DNA of 44,782 bases from Candidatus Altimarinota bacterium (lineage in GTDB: Bacteria; Patescibacteriota; Gracilibacteria; BD1-5; UBA2023), in the NCBI GenBank assembly GCA_023260135.1, contig JALQWG010000012.1:1-44782 (forward strand). Direction: 5' to 3'. Shown here in pieces: positions 1 to 9,111 of this stretch. The translations under genes were made by a program, and so were the position numbers. Positions within the stretch are counted from its first letter, which is position 1. Every line of letters starts with the position of its first letter. Below the pieces are notes generated by a model that worked only from the letters and a program-made list of their open reading frames with translations, was not told the origin of the DNA and searched no databases.

Positions 1-24
1 AAAATCCACCGGGGAGGTGGATTA
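1..24 (-). terminator. Terminator hairpin after the nucleotidase gene (cut by window edge)
   Basis: On the minus strand AATCCACC and GGTGGATT pair around a short C-rich loop, and the 3' arm runs into T residues that continue past the window edge. The stem overlaps the TAA stop of the nucleotidase gene. The same stem type recurs at 2856-2880, 3455-3477 and 4048-4070. Confidence 0.7.
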
Positions 25-831
25 CTTGCTTATCTGATGCATGAGTCTCTGGAGATATCATTCATCTGTTGTTGAGGTAGAGCAACTGATAACAAGATCG
101 AACCTGGTGAGATATTCCTCAATCGTTCTCTTGGTTCATGGATTATAGAGAGCAATTCTGAGGGTTGTCTCATCATGCTGCGGATGTGCCATACTCGCAT
201 CGTCGATACTATCTCAGAATAGTATCACTTGTTTTCCAGTAGCATCAACCGTGTGATCAATCTTATTTCCTGTGTATATCGGGGGATTGGGGTTTGTTCC
301 GCTGTTATATCCATCATTATCCCATATGAGAGTATTGGCTATGATGCTCATGTTCTCATAGTTCATGTTGTTATGATGAAGGGTGCCCTCTATAACCTGC
401 CTGACTCATGCGGAGAGTATATGCACAGGGATGCCTTCGTCATTACAGAATCAGAGAAACTTTCTCCATCCATCACGAATAACTGATCTATCATAGTCTA
501 TGCCACTTAGATCATCTGCATGGAGCTTGTATCTCTTATGGAGTTCTATTGCTTCTGCCCACCATCGCTGCATCCACATATCTCGCACATCTTTTGTGAG
601 AGTACTGTCGACCTCATAGGGATAATATTTATCAAACAACTTTGCACGTTCTTGTTCGAATCCTTCTCGTAGTCTCGGAATAGTTCAGAAGAGATCAAAA
701 GAAGACTTACTTGCTCATCGGGCAGCAGTGATAGTGTGGTCAAAATCTGCAACAATTATTACTTTCTCTGGATTGAGAAGTTGGATTTTCCTCTCGTATG
801 TTTCGGGATTCCCTATGATGATATTGGACAT
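22..831 (-). CDS. UMPH-1-type (cN-III) pyrimidine 5'-nucleotidase, HAD superfamily
   Basis: The 269-residue product resembles the cytosolic 5'-nucleotidase III family, which dephosphorylates pyrimidine nucleoside monophosphates. HAD motif I is DFDHT at residues 29-33. A KYYPYEVD segment follows, matching the family's KYYPIEVD block. IPVHILSAGV is motif II and GDSIVDDARM the C-terminal acidic motif. Length is close to the eukaryotic family (about 290-300). In-frame TGA codons occur in conserved places, including just before GDS. The ATG at 831 is the first after an in-frame TAA at 841-843. It lies 16 bases after the metalloprotease gene, so the two are probably co-transcribed. Family assignment is firm; the substrate is inferred. 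Confidence 0.85.
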
Positions 832-847
832 GATAACTAGTTATATT

Positions 848-2776
848 CTATGTATTTGCTACTGTGCTTCCATATTCGGCATATGCCTTATAGTATTGCT
901 GAACCCAAGCTCTGATACTCTCATCAGCAGGAACAAGATATCCATCTTCCATGACCGCATACTGAGATAAGAATTCATTTGCATCTCTTTTTTCTCTATA
1001 GGTGTTTATGAGTTTTATATAGTGTTCCTTGTAGAGTGCCTTTGCTCGTTCGAGAGTAGCATCATTGTAGTTTATATCTGCTCGGCCGTCCGTATCTATG
1101 TAGAGTATTCCTGCGTCGAAGAGTACCTTCAGATGGATGAGTCATTCGCAATAATACGGCCATGTATCTGGTTCCTTCATCCACTCGATGAGAGTGATGC
1201 TGCGTGATACGAGATCCACGATAACGGTCTCATCCATGTCTCTATCCCCATGGAGGAAAAAGGACACAAGTCATCCTGTGGTTGCCTTCCATTCTTCTAT
1301 ATTTTTAAAATTCCCTGTCTGGTTCATCTGGACTTCGGTATCTCCTTCGAGCCAAAGTGTATGTCAGAGTTCGTGTCAGATGGTCTCTATGTCATAGAGC
1401 TTATAGTACATATCTGGATTGCCAAATATTATATCTTTCTTTTTTTGTCGTAGTCTCTCACTTACCATCATAGCCTTGTGTTGCATCTCTGGTTTTGACT
1501 GTGCTCGCTTGAGTATATGTTCTGGAAATGCATATATCTTTTTTCCGTATGTGCGACTTACTCCTGCATCATTCGGGATGACTTGTGCTGATGGGAGTCA
1601 GTTGAGCTGTGATCCAAAATAAAAAAGAGGATTTCCTATATATATCTGGCATCGTCAGAGTCACTGGAGTGAGAATCTGTATATCTCATCTTCGGGGCGT
1701 ATTCATAGTTCTCAGGCGAGCTCATGGAACATCTTGTGTGAGAGTCATGATGCCTTGCTCTCAAGGAGCGATCTGTTCTCGAGTCGTACATCCCATTCTG
1801 CGGCAACAGCTTTTCTATACTTGTCCTCATAGTACTCGAATGGATGAACTATCTGTATAGGTCCGCGGATCTGCATCCATGCTGTATCTACGAGAGACCA
1901 TTTTCCTATGAGTCTATCTGTATCTGTCTCCTCGAATGCAGTGATGAGTGCGTCGATATAGGTGAGATAGTTTTCCTTCTGTCAGAACACATCATCTTCA
2001 TGTCATTCGAGAGATAATCGGAGGTTGCGTAGCGCCATGATAATAGTGTCAGTCTCTTCAGGAAGTGCATCCTTGTATGCGAGAGATACATATCCGTCAC
2101 CTGATCTCCTCAGTATCGAGTATGATCTATCTCATATATTTCCGTCTTCTCACTTGTCGAGGAGATCCTCGTCACGGAGATACTGCATGATTGTCTCCTG
2201 CTCTCAGAACCTCTCCTCGAGTTCTCTATTGACTCACTGGATGAGTGACTTGTTCCATGCTCTATGAAAACGGTTAAAAGCTACACCAACAGAAAATACT
2301 CCACGAAGGAGGGTTCTATAAAAAGGGGTCAGGAGTCCCCTCTTTTCTATATCATCCAATATACTTGTATTGAGATTGTTGTGGTATTCTGCCGTGAATA
2401 TATACGCATTTTCCTTGAGTGTGAATTCTTCTCCACTCGATAGCTCTGATCTACGGACGTGATTCATGAGAGCGTCCTCGTAGAGGTGACAGAGTCGCTC
2501 ATAGGCAATATATCGTGTCTCTGGTGTGATAGACTCGATACCAACTACCCTGATAAACTCATCGAGTATCTCTTGTTCTCTTCCTGGTGTATCGATACCA
2601 TTTCTCAGAGATGAGAGGTGTTCTGCACGGTTCCCTATCAGGAGCTGTACACTATCGACATCCCTCATGAATTCTGCAACAGCAGATGACTCGAGTGTGT
2701 CTCTCACCTGATCTGGAGTTGTAGGCTGAATAATCGGGGAACTGCTAGGAGCTGGAGACTCGGTAGGTGTATGCAT
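848..2776 (-). CDS. HExxH zinc metalloprotease-like protein (possible DPP III/M49 relative)
   Basis: This 642-residue protein has no signal peptide. It begins with a Pro/Ser/Thr-rich stretch (about 1-22). The catalytic-type motif H-E-L-G-H lies at 468-472, followed by E494-E495-W-K-A, a plausible third zinc ligand as in gluzincins. Upstream, near residue 320, a P-x-E-Y-Y-E-D-K-Y block recalls bacterial dipeptidyl-peptidase-III relatives, but the gap from the second His to the Glu (22 residues) is shorter than in classical DPP III. The glycines at 467 and 471 are both encoded by TGA. Under the standard code the gene would be cut about ten times. It is likely a cytoplasmic peptidase. The metal-binding motif is clear; the family is tentative. 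Confidence 0.75.
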
Positions 2777-2796
2777 AGAAAAATTGGTTATGTATT

Positions 2797-2825
2797 ATAT
2801 AATATAATAATTATAAAATAGTCAA
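2797..2825 (-). promoter_or_regulatory. Promoter of the metalloprotease gene
   Basis: Minus strand: TTGACT (2825-2820), 17-base spacer, TTATAT (2802-2797). The expected transcript starts about 12 bases before the ATG at 2776, giving a very short leader. Confidence 0.6.
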
Positions 2826-2855
2826 CTATATTCTCTCGCTCCCTAGAGGTAAAAG

Positions 2856-2880
2856 AAAAATCCACCGGGTAGGGTGGATT
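2856..2880 (-). terminator. Terminator hairpin after the YecM-family gene
   Basis: Minus strand AATCCACC/GGTGGATT stem followed by a T-run. It starts at the stop codon of the YecM-family gene, in the same arrangement as the other spacers here. Confidence 0.75.
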
Positions 2881-3382
2881 ATCGTTCATATCTTTCGATG
2901 ATATACTCAAGTGGATATTCATGGAACTTTACGGTGAGTCCATCACTATATTTTTTCGAGAGCTCGGGATTGATAGTTTTTCACATGCTACGAGTATCCC
3001 AGTCAACATCTGGATATATCGTCTCCAATCTTCACCAATCCTCACCAACTGCGAACTCTGCATGTTCCCAACCTGTTGGATAGTGACTTCACTCCTTCGG
3101 TGATGGGAGCTCTATGGTATGGATTGTTCTATCCTTGTAGACGATAGACTCATAGAGACTGTATGTTGCTATCGGTCGTCATCCTATGACCTCCTCGATA
3201 AGAAGAATTCATCTCTCAGAGAAAAATCCCTTCATCTCTTCGTATTCCGCCATTGTCTCTACTCTGTAGCATATATGGTCGAGAGTATAGCTACTCACAT
3301 CTATCTTATCAGATGCAATATTCATAAAAATCCTCTCCAAGAATCCAGATACATCTGCAAATATGTCATGTGTTATAGTCAT
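2879..3382 (-). CDS. YecM-family protein (VOC-like fold)
   Basis: The 167-residue product matches the YecM family along its length. LDHICYRVET lies near residue 35, followed by GGRPIATY, IELPSPKEG with GWEHAEF, and DGLTVKFH near the C-terminus. These correspond to family blocks such as ADHISLR, NGRPI, VELPWPG, GWEHIE and DGTTIKFH-type endings. YecM proteins resemble isomerase and glyoxalase metal folds but have no proven reaction. A GTG at 3397 would add five residues, but it lies upstream of a good -10 box at 3389-3394, so the ATG at 3382 is preferred and the message would be nearly leaderless. Confidence 0.85.
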
Positions 3383-3388
3383 GAGTCG

Positions 3389-3416
3389 ATAGTACACAAA
3401 AACACTAAAAAATAAA
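3389..3416 (-). promoter_or_regulatory. Promoter of the YecM-family gene
   Basis: Minus strand: TTTATT (3416-3411), 16-base spacer, TACTAT (3394-3389). The -10 ends six bases before the ATG at 3382. This fixes the start choice and implies leaderless or near-leaderless translation. Confidence 0.55.
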
Positions 3417-3419
3417 CTC

Positions 3420-3469
3420 TATTTTCTCACTTCCCTCTCACTCCCTCCGCGAGAAGAAAAATCCACCCG
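3420..3469. repeat. 50-base intergenic direct repeat, copy 1
   Basis: These 50 bases are identical to 4013-4062. On the minus strand each copy contains the 3' half of a terminator stem, then a purine-rich GAGGGAGTGAGAGGG-type stretch. In copy 2 a TTGACA promoter box follows directly. A weaker relative lies at 2821-2866. Confidence 0.9.
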
Positions 3470-3477
3470 GAGGTGGA
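3455..3477 (-). terminator. Terminator hairpin after the 157-residue unknown gene
   Basis: Minus strand stem TCCACC/GGTGGA with a short loop, followed by TTTTTC. It lies just beyond the stop at 3487. Confidence 0.7.
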
Positions 3478-3486
3478 GGGGCGGAA

Positions 3487-3960
3487 TTACATTTTTAATA
3501 TATCATTAAGATTTCTTTGTGTTGAATTTGGAGATCAAGTATACTTCGCTAACAAGGATTGTGCATACTTAAGGAGTTCTTGAAATTCGGGTTCATTTAG
3601 TTTCTCTATAGGAAAATCAGATACGATTTGTGTTGAATCTGATAATCATGAGTTAAAGGCAATAGCATTCACTATAGGGATTCCAGCCTGGAGTGCCATC
3701 TTGCCATACGGACGACCAAGTAGATTGAATAGCCTTTCTGTTTCTTCCAGTGTCTCCTTATCTGGCTTAAACATAGGATTATTTATCTGTGCACGAATTC
3801 CACTCTCTGTTCATGTCACACATTCTCTTATCATTATGTATGCTAGCATCTTCGTATCTTGTTGCTCGAAAGCATTAACAATATCACTTGCAGCTCCTAG
3901 TAGTCCTGCTTTTTTTATTGAAGCCATCACATCAATACCTCCTGGTAGTTTTCCTAACAT
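3487..3960 (-). CDS. Hypothetical protein, 157 residues
   Basis: Not recognised. The product is mostly helical with no membrane segment or signal peptide. It starts M-L-G-K-L-P-G-G-I-D and carries repeated hydrophobic/acidic helices, for example around residues 95-115 (RPYGKMALQAGIPIVNAIAF). TGA encodes several glycines (for example the G of TGTESG and the G of NSGLS). It lies between two spacers sharing a 50-base repeat, each with its own terminator and promoter, so it is probably transcribed alone. Confidence 0.7.
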
Positions 3961-3980
3961 ATATTATAATTAGTAGAATT

Positions 3981-4009
3981 ACATATTATACATAATTATA
4001 TATTGTCAA
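3981..4009 (-). promoter_or_regulatory. Promoter of the 157-residue unknown gene
   Basis: Minus strand TTGACA (4009-4004) followed by an AT-rich stretch with TAATAT (15-base spacer) or AATATG (16). It directly follows the 50-base repeat copy 2. Confidence 0.5.
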
Positions 4010-4012
4010 CTA

Positions 4013-4062
4013 TATTTTCTCACTTCCCTCTCACTCCCTCCGCGAGAAGAAAAATCCACCCG
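4013..4062. repeat. 50-base intergenic direct repeat, copy 2
   Basis: Identical to 3420-3469. It joins the terminator of the upstream gene to the TTGACA promoter of the next gene on the minus strand. Confidence 0.9.
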
Positions 4063-4070
4063 AAGGTGGA
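4048..4070 (-). terminator. Terminator hairpin after the membrane-anchored unknown gene
   Basis: Minus strand TCCACC-loop-GGTGGA stem followed by TTTTTC, 11 bases beyond the stop at 4081. Confidence 0.65.
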
Positions 4071-4080
4071 GGTGGTGGAT

Positions 4081-5106
4081 TTAGTTTAAGAGGGCGGTAT
4101 CAAGAGTTGCTGGTACAATAAAGAATACGTCTATATCGTATATCTTTAAAAGTTTTTTAGTAAATTTTCTTTGATACTTGGTTCAGTTATCACAAGGTCA
4201 AGTTTCTGTGTTATTACAGTCTCATATATATCATAGTATATATCTTACTTCATTAGCCTCATTATAACTATCTAAAGCATAGCTTATATCTTCAAAGCTC
4301 CTTATCATTACCTCGTCTAAATGGGGATATAATCACCTCAAATCTGATATTATTTTTTTGTAGGTTTCTGAGTCTTTTTTAATTCTTTCTTCATTTATAA
4401 AAATGAATAACATCTTCTTTCAAAACAGTCTTTTAGAATCGATTCTAAGCGCTCATTCTCACTTATTTTTTCATACACTGTAAGCAGAGTAAAAATTAGC
4501 ATCTTTATTTTCAAAAAAGTCTCTTGCAGTTGTAAGTTTTATGTTATCATCAGCGAAAGTAGCATCAACTCAAAGAAAATTCAAGTCCTTATAATCTGGA
4601 ATATCTAATGGTATATCTGTGAGTCATGAAATAGTACAATCAGGAACATCTCCGTTTGCTAATCGTTGTTGTCATAAGTATTCACAAGTAGTCGTTATGG
4701 ACTTAATATCTTTTGGAATGTCTTCTTGGGGAATTGAGATTTTTCAATCTTTGATTGAATCATCAAATGGAATCTTTTCAACAATTTGTCCACTCATATT
4801 TATTAGTCAAATGTATGCTTTATATTCTTTACTAACTATACTTCATGTAGTACTAATTTCATATGTTTTATCATCTTGATTTATCTCTACTCAAACAGGT
4901 TTTATAGTTGGCTTTTCTTTTTCGAGATTTTCATATACTGCATTATTTGCTGATGCTTCGGAATTTCTTCACTCGCCAAAAAATTTAACTAAGCCAAATG
5001 CCAAAATTGCTGCGAGTATCCCTGCTCATGCTAAAAATATAACGAACCGTATAATTCAATTAGAATCAGGGTTTTTATTTGTTTGTATTTTTTTCGTAGG
5101 GGGCAT
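4081..5106 (-). CDS. Membrane-anchored hypothetical protein, 341 residues
   Basis: Not recognised. A short Lys-rich N-terminus (about 1-19) is followed by one hydrophobic segment (about 20-42, IIRFVIFLAGAG then ILAAILAFGLV). The long polar remainder is therefore probably outside the membrane. Cysteines occur in a TTTCEYLG context and near the C-terminus in DCNNT and PCDN. No catalytic motif is evident. Glycines in the membrane helix (LAGAG) include a TGA. The reading frame is open from the ATG at 5106 to TAA 4081-4083 only under code 25. Confidence 0.75.
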
Positions 5107-5150
5107 CAGTCTTAGTTAGGAGATAAAAAAGATATATAAATAAGGTAAGG

Positions 5151-5184
5151 ATAAAAACCTTAACAATTAAGTCAAGGTTTTTAT
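5151..5184 (-). terminator. Terminator after nrdA
   Basis: AAAAACCTT and AAGGTTTTT form a nine-pair stem just after the nrdA stop. Both flanks are A/T runs, so the hairpin could act in either direction. Confidence 0.7.
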
Positions 5185-5188
5185 TTTT

Positions 5189-7819
5189 TTATCCTGAACA
5201 ACTTACGCATCACTCCTTCGACACTTCACTCGAGAGTGAACGGACATAGTAGACCGTCTTGACTCCCTGCTTCCATGACTTCACATAGTAGCTGTAGAGC
5301 TCGCGAGGAGATACCTTCGCTGGGTCGACCATCCACTCGAACGAGATAGACTGATCGATCCACTTGTACACGACAGAGATCATATCGATGACATCGTTCA
5401 TATCCATGTTGATGTATTCCTTGTAGAACCAGAAGTTCTCAGAGTTGAGCTTCGGTGCTATGCGGATAGTTGGAGATGAGAGATTGGTCTCGACGAAGTA
5501 CTTCTTGTAGATAGGAAGTAGTGCTGCTGTTGTACCGACGATACCTGCCGTAGAGGTGTTCGGTGCTGGAGCTGAGTGGTAGCCGAATCGGCAACCAGTC
5601 TTCGCCATATCATCGAGGAGAGACTTCCAGTCGAGGTGAGCGTTGTAGGTCTCAGCGGTGAGCTGGTCAGCATTCTTCCCGAGGACGATACCCTTCGAGT
5701 GCTCAGAACCAGGAAATAGTGGATATGCACCACGATCGCGAGCGATATCGACTGATGCCTTGTATGTGTAGTAGGTGTAGAGTTCAAAGAGTGCATCCAC
5801 CTTCGCACGAGCCTCTGGAGAGTCGTATGCGAGTGAGCGAGTTGCGAGGTACTCAGCGAGACCGAGGTATCCGATACCGATAGAGCGATACTTCATCGCT
5901 GTGAGTTCAGCTGCCTTGATCGGGAACTTGGTGATCGTGATGACATTGTCCAGGAGGCGACAGATGACGTCCATAGACTCAGCGATAGTTGCTTCGTCGT
6001 TGACCTTCGCGACATTGATAGAGGCGAGATTACACGTAACGGTCTCTCCTGGTTCGTACCTGATCACGATCTTGCCGTCTTCGACAGTTTCTTCGATGAA
6101 CCGAGCGGGCGATGAGTTTTGACATATTTCTGTACAGAGTTGAGTGGAGTAGATTTTCCCTGCGTGCTTGTTCGGATTGAGACGATTGACTGTATCTCGG
6201 TAGAATACGTATGGCATACCTGTCTCGACAGTCGTCTTCAGGAACTGCTTGAAGAGGTCTTTTGCCTTTACAGTTTTCTTCATCTCGAGAGTTGTATCCT
6301 TCTCGAGCTCTGCGTAGAACGCTTCGAATTCTCATTCGAATGTATCTTCGAGACAACGTCCGTATTTTTTACTGACCTCGTATGGATCGAATAGTGACCA
6401 CTCAGCATCCTCCTCTACGCGACGCATGAAGAGGTCTGGAACAGAGACTGCTGGGAAGATGTCGAATGCCTTGGCACGGATATCTCCTGACTCTGTCTGG
6501 AGCTCGAGGAAGTCGTAGATGTCGCGATGCCAGATGTCGAGTGTGACTGATACGGCACCGAGACGAGCACCGAGTTGGTTCACGGCAACGGCTGTATCGT
6601 TGATAACCTTGACCCATGGATTGACACCTCCGGCAGCACCCTTGATCCCGCGGATAGCAGCACCCTGAGCGCGGATATGCCCGAGGTAGACTCCGACTCC
6701 TCCTCCGTACTTGGATATCTGAGCGATATCCTCGATACCGTGGTAGATAGAGCGGAGGTCGTCACCGATATTGAGCTTGAAACAACTCGTGAGTTGATGC
6801 CAGTTAGTACGAGCATTGATAAGTGTTGGAGTTGGAAGAGAGATCTTCTGCATCGAACACTGGTCGTATATCTTCATCGCGAACGCGAGACGGTTCTCAT
6901 CCTTCTCAGGGATCGCGAGGAAGAGTGCCACACCCATGTACATCTCCTGAGGGAGTTCGCGGACGAACTTGTTCGGATTGTTGAGGTAGCGCTTGGAGAG
7001 TGAGAGGATAGTTGTATATCCGTATTCGAGGTCGCGCTTGCTTCCATTTTTGTGGAGGTATTCCCCTGCTTTTTTGATATCCTCCTTGCTGTAGTACTTC
7101 CAGAAGTCCTGATAGTAGAGCCCCTCAGTGACATATGTCTCAAAAAGTGCCACATACGCATCTGGAGTATAGATCTCCTTCTGTGTGATATTGCGGTTTT
7201 TTCCAGCCTTTTTATAGAGATCAAAAAGTGCGAGGCGTCCAGCGACATGCTCCCATGAGATGTTTTCTACTGATACGAGGTCGATACACGTCTTCACGAG
7301 GAGCTTCGCGATGTCAGCGGTCTTCATGTCTTCGACGATATTTTTCTTGAACGCTTCCATGAGCGCATCAAAAGTACAATCCTTCTCATATCCCTTCGCT
7401 GCATGCTTGAACATCTTTTCGATCTTTTCGAAGTCAAAATCCTCTTTTGCCCCGTTTGCTTTTGTTACCTTGAATCCGTTCTTTTCGAACTTCTTGATGA
7501 GTTTTTCTTGTTTTTCTTCACGTTCTTCCTGACGCTCTGCACGGTAGATGATGTATTGTTTCGCTGTGTCGAACTTTTGGAACTTCATGAGGTTGCGTTC
7601 GACGATATCCCCAACATCCTCGACTGAGGGTACGCGGTTGGTGAATATCTCTGTATAGACGTGTTCGATATCCTTCAGGATGAAGTCAGTGACCACAGGA
7701 ACGAATGACTTATCTGCTTCTCCGACAGCGGTTGCTGCGGCCATGATAGCTTCTTCTATACGAGATCGGTCGAATGGGACGACATCACCATTACGCTTGC
7801 GGACTTGAGTGAGGGGCAT
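5189..7819 (-). CDS. nrdA: Class I ribonucleoside-diphosphate reductase, large (alpha) subunit
   Basis: The 876-residue catalytic subunit reduces ribonucleotides to deoxyribonucleotides; its partner NrdB is not in the window. An ATP-cone fills about residues 3-95, and a second ATP-cone-like domain about 112-205. Redox and thiyl cysteines are C346 (LTSCFKL), C562 (QLCTEI, with E564) and C596 (CNLASIN). The C-terminus CVSCSG is the usual shuttle cysteine pair. The position before L-C-T-E, normally Asn in human and E. coli enzymes, is Gln here. Only two in-frame TGA codons occur (6332-6334 and 5210-5212) among more than 40 glycines; the last lies in the C-terminal tail, so a standard-code reading would lose the essential cysteines. 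The leader is unusually long and structured. Confidence 0.96.
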
Positions 7820-7882
7820 ATACGAATTTACAATTAATAATTAATAATGAAAAATGAAGAATCGCGAATGTTATTGGGGTTT

Positions 7883-7964
7883 CTGTCATGCTGACGAAGG
7901 AAGCATCTGCTGGAATGGTATCCAGTATTCTCGGGAGCAGATTCTTCGTTCCTCAGAATGACAG
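7883..7964. repeat. Palindromic interspersed repeat in the nrdA leader
   Basis: CTGTCATGCTGACGAAG at one end pairs imperfectly with CTTCGTTCCTCAGAATGACAG at the other, with an inner AGCATCTGCT / AGCAGATTCT match. This resembles the widespread REP-like elements built on CTGTCATTCTGA. On the minus strand it would form a large hairpin in the nrdA leader, 63 bases before the ATG. An open frame across it (about 7834-8130) is not a gene. Confidence 0.75.
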
Positions 7965-7996
7965 AGATAGTCTTTTTGGGTGATAATGATAGAGAC

Positions 7997-8060
7997 AAAA
8001 AAATCGACCATTTCCAGTTGGAAAATCTACACTTTATGAGTAGACTATCGGTCGAATTTT
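7997..8060 (-). ncRNA. Possible three-way-junction RNA with U-run in the nrdA leader
   Basis: On the minus strand P1 is TCGACC/GGTCGA (8055-8050 with 8009-8004), extended after one mismatch by four A-U pairs. P2 is TCTAC/GTAGA (8044-8040 with 8030-8026), with a nine-base loop. P3 is TTTCC/GGAAA (8024-8020 with 8015-8011), with a four-base loop. Junctions are GATAG, T and T. Seven T residues follow P1 directly, like an intrinsic terminator. It lies about 50-110 bases after the predicted nrdA transcript start. It could be an attenuator, a small riboswitch or a plain terminator. It matches no class known to me. Confidence 0.5.
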
Positions 8061-8093
8061 CGCAAATGAATTGAGACAGAGTATCACATAAAC

Positions 8094-8142
8094 ATACTAG
8101 ATATTGTGTTATTGAATCTACTCTTTCCACTACCTGTTGTCA
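8094..8142 (-). promoter_or_regulatory. NrdR-box-like pair upstream of nrdA
   Basis: Minus strand ACACAATATCTAGTAT (8109-8094) matches the NrdR box consensus ACACAATATATAGTGT at 14 of 16 positions by eye. A weaker match, TGACAACAGGTAGTGG (8142-8127, about 10 of 16), lies 33 bases away, close to the 31-32-base spacing usual for NrdR box pairs, and overlaps the -35 element. The first box lies at the predicted transcript start. No nrdR gene is in the window. Confidence 0.55.
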
Positions 8143-8143
8143 A
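8115..8143 (-). promoter_or_regulatory. nrdA promoter
   Basis: Minus strand TTGACA (8143-8138), 17-base spacer, TAGATT (8120-8115). It predicts a transcript start near 8108 and an untranslated leader of about 290 bases before the nrdA ATG at 7819. Confidence 0.65.
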
Positions 8144-8216
8144 AACTTTTTTAAAAATTGTTCACGTATTGTATTCATAGAGCGAACTCTTCCTTTATTT
8201 GACTTCTTCTTCACTT

Positions 8217-8702
8217 ATGTCGTTCACCGATTCTTCACATTCTGATGCGAAAAGTATGCAGAAAAACCGAGACAAACCTATATTAGATAAGGAGTTTGAC
8301 CATGTGATGTGTTTTGGTACATTTGATATTTTTCATCCTGGGCATGAGTTTTATCTTCGCGAAGCGCAAAAGTTCGCACAAAAAATGACTATCGTGATCG
8401 CTCGTGATGCTCGAGTTCTCTCTGGAAAATGACGACCTCCTATCGATGATGAGTCTACTCGCCTCTCAAAAGTCAAAAAAGCATTCCCAGATGCGGACGT
8501 CATCCTCGGTGATGAGTCGGATATATTCGCACCACTTCGGGCTCTCCAGCCTGATATCCTCGCATTTGGCTACGACCAACGAGTTCCTGAGGATAAAATT
8601 AAAGAACTATTTCCAAATATTGCTATCGTGCGAGTTGGGGGTTATGAGACGGATAAGTATAAGAGTAGCAAACTCAGACATAGTCATAGTAAAAGTGCAT
8701 AG
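8217..8702 (+). CDS. Cytidylyltransferase-like protein (RibL-type FAD synthase / nucleotidyltransferase)
   Basis: This 161-residue HxGH nucleotidyltransferase carries the core motif GTFDIFHPGHEFYL near residue 42. ARDARVLSGKGRPP, LGDESDIFAPLRALQPDI and LAFGYDQ follow, with YKSSKLR at the end. The order matches archaeal RibL-type FAD synthases and glycerol-phosphate cytidylyltransferases, so it should transfer a nucleotide to a phosphorylated acceptor. The glycine after SGK is TGA. The ATG at 8217 is chosen; an upstream TTG at 8199 is less likely. The acceptor (FMN or another) is not known. Confidence 0.8.
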
Positions 8703-8732
8703 AGTAGGAATCTTATTTTATGTTACAATTCT

Positions 8733-9011
8733 ATGTCTATGCACTATGCCTTTGTCTGGCTCATAACTATCAATATCCTCGCCTATGCTATCATGTGGAT
8801 AGACAAGCTCAAGTCTCTATACAAGTGGTGGCGTATCAGTGAGAAAACTCTCTGGATGTTTGCTCTTCTCTGAGGAGTTTTCGGTATATGGCTCGGTATG
8901 ATGGCACCAATATATCACAAGGCAGGAAAACGAGTTTTTAGGATATGGATTCCTGTTATTGCGGTTGTGTGGGTTGTGATTGTGTTATACTTTTTTTATA
9001 AAAAGTTCTAA
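8733..9011 (+). CDS. DUF1294 small membrane protein
   Basis: This 92-residue protein has three hydrophobic segments (about 5-20, 42-56 and 70-88). It shows the DUF1294 pattern: a D-K pair after the first helix (WIDKLKSL), the RISEKTLWMFALLGG motif and GMMAP before KAGK. Function of the family is unknown. The L-G-G glycine pair includes a TGA. It follows the nucleotidyltransferase by 30 bases, with a TACAAT -10-like box at 8724-8729. A second ATG two codons in (8739) is also possible. Confidence 0.8.
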
Positions 9012-9111
9012 GACGAGTAATCTCTTATATATATAATTGTTCTCTTTTTTTGACTGAGTCAGTTCTCTGATTCGGTTTGATTTTCTGTATTTTTCCCTTA
9101 GAGTAAGTCAT

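Noticed and set aside
3383-3397. GTG at 3397 as start of the YecM-family gene
   Set aside because: It lies before the -10 box, so would not be transcribed from the likely promoter; the ATG at 3382 is preferred.
8001-8060. A canonical purine or 2'-deoxyguanosine riboswitch before nrdA
   Set aside because: The three-way junction lacks the long U-rich J2/3 strand and loop-loop pairing of that class; only the gene context is similar.
7834-8130. A 98-residue reading frame on the minus strand upstream of nrdA
   Set aside because: It spans the palindromic repeat, the three-stem RNA and the promoter, and encodes no family-like sequence.
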